Assembly (NCBI GenBank): GCA_902583075.1
Contig: CACHUN010000002.1
Location: 27,501 to 91,500, forward strand
Direction: 5' to 3'
Source of the DNA: an uncultured Pelagibacteraceae bacterium
GTDB taxonomy: Bacteria > Pseudomonadota > Alphaproteobacteria > Pelagibacterales > Pelagibacteraceae
Length of the DNA stretch: 64,000 bases
Below are positions 56,659-64,000 of this stretch, piece after piece; positions within the stretch are counted from its first letter, which is position 1; each line of letters starts with the position of its first letter. The translations under genes were made by a program, and so were the position numbers. Below the pieces are notes generated by a model. It saw only the letters and a program-made list of their open reading frames with translations. It was not told where the DNA came from and ran no database searches.

Positions 56659-57584
56659 AGACTGGTTTAATCACTTCAGATACTTATAAAAACCATAATA
56701 CTGGAAATGGTCATCCAGAAAAAATTGAAAGGGTTAACGCAATAATTGATAACTTTAAAAAAATAGATAATAAAAATCTTATATGGAAAAAACCAAATAA
56801 ATTCGACGAATTTTTTTTAAATAAAACCCATTCAATAGAATATATTAATCATGTTAAACAGTCTTTTCCAAAAAAAGGTTTAGTATTTTTAGATGGTGAT
56901 ACAATTATTTCCCCTGGTAGTAAAGATGCTACTAAAGATGCAGTAGGTTCAATTATCACAGCAATAGATGGAGTGCAAAATAAAGAATTTAAGAATGCTT
57001 TTTGTGCTGTAAGACCTCCAGGTCATCATGCAGAAAAAGATAAAGCTATGGGATTTTGTATTTATAATAATGTAGCTGTCGGTGCTAATTATCTTATTGA
57101 AATGTATAAATACAAAAAAATTGCAATAATTGATTTTGATGTTCACCATGGTAATGGAACTCAAGATATTTTTTATGATAATGAAAAGGTATTATACGTT
57201 TCGACTCACCAATACCCTTATTACCCTGGCTCAGGTTCACATAAGGAAAATGGAAAATTTAATAATGTATTGAATATTCCACTAGAGGCTGGAACAACAT
57301 CTGAAGTATATTTAAATGCATATGAAAATGTTTTAAACAAGATAAAGCAGTTCAAACCTGAATTTTTGCTATTTTCTGCGGGTTTTGATGCACATATTGA
57401 CGACCCTTTAGCGCAAATGAGATTAAGTACAGAAGATTTTTACAAAATTACCAAAAGGACTTTAGAATATTCTAAATCTTTTTGTAATGGTAAGGTTGTT
57501 TCAATTCTTGAAGGTGGTTATGATCTTGAAGCATTACAAAGTAGTACCCAAAGACATGTTGATGCGTTAATAGAATTTAATTGA
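56655..57584 (+). CDS. Histone deacetylase family protein (GTG start)
   Basis: RPPGHHAEKDKAMGFCIYNN, DFDVHHGNGTQDIFY, SAGFDAHIDDPLAQM, EGGYDLEAL. Confidence 0.95.
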   Translation: MKTGLITSDTYKNHNTGNGHPEKIERVNAIIDNFKKIDNKNLIWKKPNKFDEFFLNKTHSIEYINHVKQSFPKKGLVFLDGDTIISPGSKDATKDAVGSIITAIDGVQNKEFKNAFCAVRPPGHHAEKDKAMGFCIYNNVAVGANYLIEMYKYKKIAIIDFDVHHGNGTQDIFYDNEKVLYVSTHQYPYYPGSGSHKENGKFNNVLNIPLEAGTTSEVYLNAYENVLNKIKQFKPEFLLFSAGFDAHIDDPLAQMRLSTEDFYKITKRTLEYSKSFCNGKVVSILEGGYDLEALQSSTQRHVDALIEFN

Positions 57585-57615
57585 TAATATTTTTTTAATC
57601 AATACACACAAATAT

Positions 57616-58086
57616 ATGAAACTATATAAGATTAAAAAGTCTGATATTGATAAAAAAGGTAAAGGACTTTACGCCACAAGAGATATAAAAGAAGGTGAAA
57701 AAATAATAGATTACATTGGAAAATTAATTACAAAAAAACAAACCGAGAATTCTGATAAATACGATAACAGTAAGCCAATATATTTGTTTACAGTAAATAA
57801 AAGATATGATCTCGATGGGGATTTCCCATGGAATACAGCTGGTCTAATAAATCATTCTTGTGAAAATAATTGTGACTACGATGGTAAGGGACTTAAAATT
57901 TGGGTTAAGGCTATAAAAGATATAAAAAAAGGTGAGGAATTAACTTGTGACTATGGATTTGGTTATGACAAAGATTACAAACAATTTCCTTGTAAATGTA
58001 AGTCAAAAAATTGTTGTGGCTATATTGTTAGAGCAGAATCAAGGTGGAGAATTGATAAAAAATTCTCAATAGGTAGGAAAAATTAG
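57616..58086 (+). CDS. SET domain protein with post-SET Cys cluster (putative protein-lysine methyltransferase)
   Basis: KGKGLYATRDIKEGEKIIDYIG, LINHSCENNCDY, IKKGEELTCDYGFGY, post-SET CKCKSKNCCGYI. Confidence 0.92.
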   Translation: MKLYKIKKSDIDKKGKGLYATRDIKEGEKIIDYIGKLITKKQTENSDKYDNSKPIYLFTVNKRYDLDGDFPWNTAGLINHSCENNCDYDGKGLKIWVKAIKDIKKGEELTCDYGFGYDKDYKQFPCKCKSKNCCGYIVRAESRWRIDKKFSIGRKN

Positions 58087-58823
58087 TATACAACTTTTTT
58101 CAAAAATAATCCTTCTGCTGGTGCTGGTGGTGCACATAAATTTCTGTTTTTTAATTTAATAACACTTATAAATTTTTTTAATGTCCACTTTTTTTCACCA
58201 ATATATTTTAAACAACCGACCATTGATCTAACTTGTTGTTTTAAAAATGATTGAGATCTAAACTCAAATTCAATTTTGTTGTTAATTTTATTTATTTTCA
58301 CTGATTTAATTGATCTTATTGGGCTCTTTGCATTACATCCAGATGCTCTAAAAGTTGAAAAATCGTGAGTTCCAATTAACTTTTTTGCTGCTTTTTTCAT
58401 TATCTCTAGATCTAGCTTTTTAATAACAAACCATCCTCGCTTATTTTGAAGTATAGGTTTACTCAATTGATTGAAAATAACATATTTATAAATTCTTTCT
58501 TTCGCAGAAAAACGTGCGTGAAATTTTATATTTCTTTTTTTTATTTTTAGAATGGCAATTTCGTATTTATTTAAAAAATAATTTATTGATTTTAAAAATT
58601 TATTCAAATTTTGGATTTTTTCAGTAATATCAAAATGCGCAGATTGCTCAATTGCATGAACACCGGTATCTGTTCTTCCCGAGCCAATAAGTGTAATTTT
58701 TTCATTTAAAAGATATGAAATTTTTTTTTGAATTAATCCTTGTATAGTTTTACCTTTTGTTTGTACCTGCCAACCTATGAAAGAAGAACCAACATATTCT
58801 ATTAGAATTTGATATCTGAACAT
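58083..58823 (-). CDS. truA: tRNA pseudouridine38-40 synthase
   Basis: YVGSSFIGWQVQ, GSGRTDTGVHAIEQ, FRSQSFLKQQVRSMVG. Confidence 0.95.
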   Translation of the reverse strand: MFRYQILIEYVGSSFIGWQVQTKGKTIQGLIQKKISYLLNEKITLIGSGRTDTGVHAIEQSAHFDITEKIQNLNKFLKSINYFLNKYEIAILKIKKRNIKFHARFSAKERIYKYVIFNQLSKPILQNKRGWFVIKKLDLEIMKKAAKKLIGTHDFSTFRASGCNAKSPIRSIKSVKINKINNKIEFEFRSQSFLKQQVRSMVGCLKYIGEKKWTLKKFISVIKLKNRNLCAPPAPAEGLFLKKVVY

Positions 58824-58825
58824 AT

Positions 58826-59746
58826 TTAATTCAAATCAGTGCCTTTAGTAATTTGGCTTCCACGCAGAAATTCCTTAGTTTTTTGAGCATTTTTACCTTG
58901 TCTTTGTATCTCAATGATCTTTATTGAATGTTCACCACAACCAACCTCAAAATTATCTGATAAGACATATCCTGATTTTCCACTTAAAATTGATTTTTCT
59001 GCTTTAAGTATCTTATATCTTTCTCCTTTAAATTCAAACCAACCGCCTGGATTAGGATATAAACCATTAATTTTTCCTATGATCTTTAAATTACTGTCCT
59101 CCCAATTTATTTTTCCTTCTTCTTTTTTAATTTTTTTTGCATATGTAGATTTACTATGATCTTGCTCTTTAAAAGATGCTTTATCATCCAAGATATCATC
59201 GATATTTTGAAGAATTTTTTCAGATGCTAAATTACTTAATCTTTGAGCCAGATCCTCACTATTTTCATTTTCTAAAATATTTATAGAATATTGATTACAG
59301 ACGGGACCAGAGTCTAAACTCTCATCAATTTTCATAATAGAAATCCCAGTTGATGATTCATTGTTCATAATAGCTCTTTGAATAGGAGCTGCACCTCGTA
59401 ATTTTGGCAAAAGTGAATAATGAATATTTATCCATCCATATTTTGGAATTTTTAAAATATCTTTTTTAAGAATCTGCCCGTAAGCAACAACGATACCTAA
59501 ACTTATATTTTGTTTATGAAGAAAATTTTTTTCTTCAATATTATCTAATACAATTGGAGTTCTAACAGGTATATTTAATATTTCAGCCATTATATGAACA
59601 GGTGACTTATTTAATCTGTGACCTCTATTTGATGCAACAGGTGGTTGAGTATAAACAACCTCAATATCAAAACCATTCTGATACAATGATTTGAGTATTT
59701 GCCCAGAAATGGTGGGGGTACCCATAAAAGCAATTTTTTTGCTCAT
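58826..59746 (-). CDS. fmt: Methionyl-tRNA formyltransferase
   Basis: IAFMGTPTISG, HYSLLPKLRGAAPIQRAI, GISIMKIDESLDSGPV. Confidence 0.96.
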   Translation of the reverse strand: MSKKIAFMGTPTISGQILKSLYQNGFDIEVVYTQPPVASNRGHRLNKSPVHIMAEILNIPVRTPIVLDNIEEKNFLHKQNISLGIVVAYGQILKKDILKIPKYGWINIHYSLLPKLRGAAPIQRAIMNNESSTGISIMKIDESLDSGPVCNQYSINILENENSEDLAQRLSNLASEKILQNIDDILDDKASFKEQDHSKSTYAKKIKKEEGKINWEDSNLKIIGKINGLYPNPGGWFEFKGERYKILKAEKSILSGKSGYVLSDNFEVGCGEHSIKIIEIQRQGKNAQKTKEFLRGSQITKGTDLN

Positions 59747-60267
59747 TAAACAATAATTCTATCAGGGGGATTTTTTCTTTTTGATAATTTTTTAACAATC
59801 ATTGTTTTTTTCAATTTTGACAAATAGTCTATAAACAAAATTCCTTCAAGATGATCCATTTCATGTTGTATACAAGTTGCAAGGAGTCCATCAGCTTTTA
59901 AAATTTTATTTTCCCCATTATAATTTAAATATTCAACCTCACAATGTTTAGGTCTGTCAACCTCTGCAAAATAATTAGGGACAGATAAACATCCCTCTTC
60001 ATATGTTGTTTTTTCTTTGTCTTTGTTTTTGATTATAGGATTTACAAAATACATTGGATTTTTCTTTCCATTTTTTGAGATATCCATTACTATAATCCTT
60101 TTTGGAATACCAATTTGAATCGCTGCTAAACCAATACCATTAGCTGCATACATTGTTTCCAACATATCATCCATTAACTTTCTTTCTTCATTACCCACTG
60201 TTTGTACTGGTTTAGAGACTTGTCTTAAAATCTCGTTAGGTTCAGTTATAATTGTTTTTATTGTCAT
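59746..60267 (-). CDS. def: Peptide deformylase
   Basis: NGIGLAAIQIG, EEGCLSVPNYFAEVDR, CIQHEMDHLEGILFID. Confidence 0.97.
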   Translation of the reverse strand: MTIKTIITEPNEILRQVSKPVQTVGNEERKLMDDMLETMYAANGIGLAAIQIGIPKRIIVMDISKNGKKNPMYFVNPIIKNKDKEKTTYEEGCLSVPNYFAEVDRPKHCEVEYLNYNGENKILKADGLLATCIQHEMDHLEGILFIDYLSKLKKTMIVKKLSKRKNPPDRIIV

Positions 60268-60283
60268 GATTAATTGAAGTATT

Positions 60284-62056
60284 TTAAACTTTTAATGGAA
60301 GAATTTCCAACAATAGTTCGTTTCTCAAGCTAATTAGTTTTGTTCTATTCATAATTTCAATTACAAAATTTAGTGACTCACTATTTAATTCGTTCAATTC
60401 TTTTTCACCAATAATTTCAACTAATTTTAATAGTATCATGCCTGATTCATTGTTCTCTATCATTTTGTCAATTTCAGAATTTAATTCAGATTTATATTGA
60501 GAGAGTTCTTCAATTTGATCTATTTGAATTCCATCTGCTCTCAGTGATTGTAATAATACAACATCTTTAAAGTTAAAAGAGTAATTCTTGTCTTTTTTCA
60601 TCTTTGACAACAAATTGTCAGTTAATTTTTGTGTTTTAGGTAAGCTTTGCTTATTCAAAAAATAATTTAATACTTTTGATTGATGAAAAATTTCATTATT
60701 AAACTTAATTTTATTTTTTCTGTTTTCTTCAGTAATTAAATTAATTTGGTAGAAGTCAGAAAACTTTAAAGGAATTTCTTTTTTATCCATTTTTTTTAAC
60801 AATTTAGATAGTTCATCGTCAAATGATTTTTTAAAATTTGAGTTTTCAAAGGAATTATTTAATTTTGATAATAATGAAAGTTTATTTTCAAGATTATCTG
60901 TTAATAAAAACCTCTGGTACATCAGGGCTCTTCCTTCATAATCAGGTAAATTTTTTACTGCATCTTCATAATTAATAAGGTCATCAATTTCAAATTGGAA
61001 TTTTTTGTACAAATTCAACAGATCTTTTTCATCAAAAATACCTTCACTGGTTGCTTTTTCTAAAAACTTTACTTGATCAATATCACTTAGATTAAAATCC
61101 TTTAGATTTTTAAGTAAATTCCAATTAGATAAATATTTCCAAATAAATTCTTCAGATTCTACGGATGGATAGTATAAAAATTTCTTATCTGTTTTGTGAG
61201 ATAAATGAAAAAAAAGAACATTTTCATCAGACAATATAAAATTATTATCTTCGTATCCCATTAATACTTCAAACTTTTTAACAAAAAAGTTATTCAAAGA
61301 ATCTAGCTCCGAGTTAAGATCAAACAACAACTGAGCCTCATCTTTTTTATTCTGAGTTATCAAGCAATAAATTTTGAAATATGTTAAGTATTCATCGGTT
61401 ATTAAACTTAAACTATCAACAGCAGAGCATGAATTTTCTATTTTGTTTAATGACAAGTAATAATCAGCTACGTGTTTTATGAGTCTTTCTTTATCTTTTA
61501 TTGATGAATTTTTTTGAATAAACTCCTCAACTAAATCAAAATCTTTTTTTTTAATTAGATGGTCAAGTGTGAAATTTTCAAATTCATGTAATGAAAAGTT
61601 TTGATTTGGAATATAAGAGTTTGTTAATAATGCTACATCCATTAATCTTTCAGAAAAACTTGATAAATTTTTAGACTGTATTTGTTCCAGTAACTTTTTT
61701 ATTTTTATTCCATCTGTTTTTGACCACATATTAAGGTTTAGATCGTTGTCATCAGGGTCGAATAATCCAGCCAACAAAATATCTGAATTGTCTAAATTTT
61801 GATTTACTAGAATATTTTCATCAGAAAGTTTTACTTTAACACCTTCAATCTGGTCTGTATTAATAATCTGGTCTGTATTAATAGATGTGTCTACATCATT
61901 TTTTTGTTCAGTATTTTTAATCTCTTTTTTTTCTATTTCTGACCAAATCTCTTTAACTTCCTGAGCTTGAGCTGATAGAACAAACAAAAAAAAAGAAGCG
62001 GAAATTAAAATCTTACTTAATTGTTTTGAAATTTTCATTTGGTAAAATTTTTTCAA
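60284..62056 (-). CDS. Large exported or lipid-anchor-free hypothetical protein, helical-repeat-like, acidic
   Basis: Signal-peptide-like N-terminus ISKQLSKILISASFFLFVLSAQAQ, then about 550 aa with no motif I recognise; intact long ORF between def and aroK. Confidence 0.7.
   Translation of the reverse strand: MKKFYQMKISKQLSKILISASFFLFVLSAQAQEVKEIWSEIEKKEIKNTEQKNDVDTSINTDQIINTDQIEGVKVKLSDENILVNQNLDNSDILLAGLFDPDDNDLNLNMWSKTDGIKIKKLLEQIQSKNLSSFSERLMDVALLTNSYIPNQNFSLHEFENFTLDHLIKKKDFDLVEEFIQKNSSIKDKERLIKHVADYYLSLNKIENSCSAVDSLSLITDEYLTYFKIYCLITQNKKDEAQLLFDLNSELDSLNNFFVKKFEVLMGYEDNNFILSDENVLFFHLSHKTDKKFLYYPSVESEEFIWKYLSNWNLLKNLKDFNLSDIDQVKFLEKATSEGIFDEKDLLNLYKKFQFEIDDLINYEDAVKNLPDYEGRALMYQRFLLTDNLENKLSLLSKLNNSFENSNFKKSFDDELSKLLKKMDKKEIPLKFSDFYQINLITEENRKNKIKFNNEIFHQSKVLNYFLNKQSLPKTQKLTDNLLSKMKKDKNYSFNFKDVVLLQSLRADGIQIDQIEELSQYKSELNSEIDKMIENNESGMILLKLVEIIGEKELNELNSESLNFVIEIMNRTKLISLRNELLLEILPLKV
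61847..61882. repeat. Perfect 2 x 18-bp tandem duplication inside the 60284-62056 CDS
   Basis: AATCTGGTCTGTATTAAT repeated twice; encodes INTDQI-INTDQI. Confidence 0.9.
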
Positions 62057-62252
62057 TTTGTTTGTCTGGAGCGGGCAAATTAATCTGGTTAATCACAATA
62101 ATGCCAAATACAATTATAAAACTGGCTATTACAATTTTTAAAATTGTCCTTAAGCTAAAAATTTTGTCTTTACTTGTATTTTTTGTAAATTGCATATAAT
62201 TTAATAATTTCAAAATAAGACATATTTGTGTTTTTTCAATATAGAAACTCAT
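62013..62252 (-). CDS. Small single-TM hypothetical protein (real start possibly MQFTKN, ATG 62195)
   Basis: MQFTKNTSKDKIFSLRTILKIVIASFIIVFGIIVINQINLPAPDKQIEKILPNENFKTIK; overlaps the next CDS. Confidence 0.5.
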   Translation of the reverse strand: MSFYIEKTQICLILKLLNYMQFTKNTSKDKIFSLRTILKIVIASFIIVFGIIVINQINLPAPDKQIEKILPNENFKTIK

Positions 62253-62763
62253 GAAATCAAATAAAAATATTGTATTAATTGGAATGATGGGATCTGGAAA
62301 ATCATCAATTGGTAAAATTTTGTCAAAAAAATTAAATTTAACATTTATTGATATTGATCAAAAAATTGAAGAAAGTGAAGATTCTAAAATATCAGAAATT
62401 TTTAATAAATATGGAGAAGATTATTTTCGTAAAATTGAAGAAAAAATATCTTTAAAATTTCTAAGTTCAGAAAATTCTGTAATATCTTTAGGTGGAGGCG
62501 GTTTTATAAATACCTCAATCAGAAAAATGTGTAAGAAAAATTGTTTATCTTTTTGGCTAGATTGGAAAAATGAAACAATAATAAAAAGGATATATAAGAG
62601 TAAGAAAAGACCATTGGCAATTAATCTTACTAAGGGTCAAATTAATAATTTAATTAAAGAAAGGTCAAAATTTTATAGTTTATCTAGTTACAGGATTAAT
62701 TGTGATAAATTAGACAAAGTTGAAATTATAAATAAGATATTAGAAATTTATGAATACAAATAA
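62251..62763 (+). CDS. aroK: Shikimate kinase
   Basis: IVLIGMMGSGKSSIGKIL, FIDIDQKIEE, ISLGGGGFI. Confidence 0.95.
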   Translation: MKSNKNIVLIGMMGSGKSSIGKILSKKLNLTFIDIDQKIEESEDSKISEIFNKYGEDYFRKIEEKISLKFLSSENSVISLGGGGFINTSIRKMCKKNCLSFWLDWKNETIIKRIYKSKKRPLAINLTKGQINNLIKERSKFYSLSSYRINCDKLDKVEIINKILEIYEYK

Positions 62764-63853
62764 AATTTCAATTAAAACAAGCAATAAGAACTACTCAATT
62801 GTAATTGGAAGAGATTTAATTGGTAAAATTGATAAAATTTTAAAGGCTAACCGTTTAAAATTTTATAAATGTTTAATTGTTACAGATAAAAATATTCCTA
62901 ACAAGTTTAAAAGACTCTTATACAAAAAGTTAAAAACAAATAAACTTGTTAAAATAGAAATTACAGCATCAGAAAAAAATAAGAATTACCGAACAATTGA
63001 AAAAATTCATAAAGTCTTATTTGAAAATAGGTTTAATAGAGAAGATTGCGTTATTTCTTTTGGTGGAGGGATTATCGGGGATATAGTTGGATTTGCATCC
63101 AGTACATTTAAAAGAGGCATGAAATTTGTAAATATTCCCACAACTTTACTGGCTCAGGTAGATTCATCCATAGGAGGCAAAACAGGTGTAAATAATAAAT
63201 TTGGAAAAAATTTGATTGGAAGTTTTTATCAACCTGATTTAGTTGTTTCTGACATGAATATTTTAGCTTCTTTACCGGAAAGAGAAATTATTTGTGGATA
63301 TGCTGAAATATTAAAAAGTAGTATTATAGATAATTTTAATAATTTTCTCTATTTAGACAAAAATTTAAAAAAAATTTTAAAATTAAAATCACCTTTCATT
63401 GAAAGATCTATAATTAAAAGCTGTAATTTAAAAAAAAGAGTTGTTGAAAAAGATGAAAAAGAGAAGAATTACAGAAAGGTATTAAATTTAGGTCATACCT
63501 TTGCTCATGCTTATGAGTCTACTTTAGGTTTTTCTAAAAAATTAAACCATGGAGAAGCTGTAATTTTAGGCATTAAAAATGCAGTTGAATTCAGTTTTAA
63601 AAGAAAAATTTTATCAAAACAAAAATTTAATATTATTTTAAATCATATTAATAGAATCGAGATGAAACCAAAAATTGAAAAATTATTTAAAAAAAAACAT
63701 GTGTCTAAAATTATGAATTATATGAGAAGTGATAAGAAAAATAATTCAAATAATATTAACTTAATTTTAGTGAAAGATTTTGGAAAAATAATAATTAACT
63801 TTCAGATTAACCCTATAAATTTAAAAAAATATTTATCTAGTAGTTTAAATTAA
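62750..63853 (+). CDS. aroB: 3-dehydroquinate synthase
   Basis: GGGIIGDIVGFASSTFKRGMKFVNIPTTLLAQVDSSIGGKTGVNN, NLGHTFAHAYE. Confidence 0.96.
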   Translation: MNTNKISIKTSNKNYSIVIGRDLIGKIDKILKANRLKFYKCLIVTDKNIPNKFKRLLYKKLKTNKLVKIEITASEKNKNYRTIEKIHKVLFENRFNREDCVISFGGGIIGDIVGFASSTFKRGMKFVNIPTTLLAQVDSSIGGKTGVNNKFGKNLIGSFYQPDLVVSDMNILASLPEREIICGYAEILKSSIIDNFNNFLYLDKNLKKILKLKSPFIERSIIKSCNLKKRVVEKDEKEKNYRKVLNLGHTFAHAYESTLGFSKKLNHGEAVILGIKNAVEFSFKRKILSKQKFNIILNHINRIEMKPKIEKLFKKKHVSKIMNYMRSDKKNNSNNINLILVKDFGKIIINFQINPINLKKYLSSSLN

Positions 63854-64000
63854 TTTGATTTGCAACGAATGAATATATTTTTTTAATTCATCATCTAAAA
63901 TTTTGTAAATAAACCTTGTTGAATATAACTTGCTTTTATTCTTTAACTCATCAGATTTAATTGAAAGAACAATATGAAATTTTCCATCTTCGTTAGATTT
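63845..64000 (-). CDS. BolA family protein, C-terminal part only (5' end runs off window)
   Basis: Minus-strand hand translation ...KSNEDGKFHIVLSIKSDELKNKSKLYSTRFIYKILDDELKKYIHSLQIKLI*, resembling BolA; tail-to-tail with aroB, 9-nt overlap. Confidence 0.75.
   Translation of the reverse strand, partial: KSNEDGKFHIVLSIKSDELKNKSKLYSTRFIYKILDDELKKYIHSLQIKLI

Overview
AT-rich, very gene-dense chromosomal segment that looks like a streamlined marine alphaproteobacterium of the SAR11 / Pelagibacterales type. This assignment is inferred from gene content, gene order and base composition; no database search was run. The window opens inside a minus-strand 16S rRNA gene and then carries about 60 mostly housekeeping genes: prmC-prfA-ispG-lysC, secA, accA, glcB, recR-ybaB-dnaX-SRP RNA, argD-argF, gcrA, kdsD-lptC-lptB-aroA-cmk-rpsA-ihfB-pyrF-trpF-trpB-trpA-accD-folC, a nuclease cluster, tRNA-His-hisS-hisZ-hisG, infA-hisD-murA-dcd, rpmH-rnpA-yidD-yidC-argB, dapD-dapE, an HDAC-like plus SET-domain pair, truA-fmt-def and aroK-aroB. 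Three tRNAs (His, Phe, Thr) and an SRP RNA can be read directly. I see no CRISPR array, IS element or prophage. The best leads are: a cytidylate kinase whose Walker-A lysine is replaced by alanine; a tryptophan synthase beta subunit with many catalytic-loop substitutions; a translationally coupled dapE / HDAC-like / SET-methyltransferase cluster; an sbcB / PD-(D/E)XK exonuclease / rmuC trio; no glycine riboswitch upstream of glcB, where a long inverted repeat is found instead; tRNA-His 4 nt from hisS; and several convergent gene pairs that share their stop codons.
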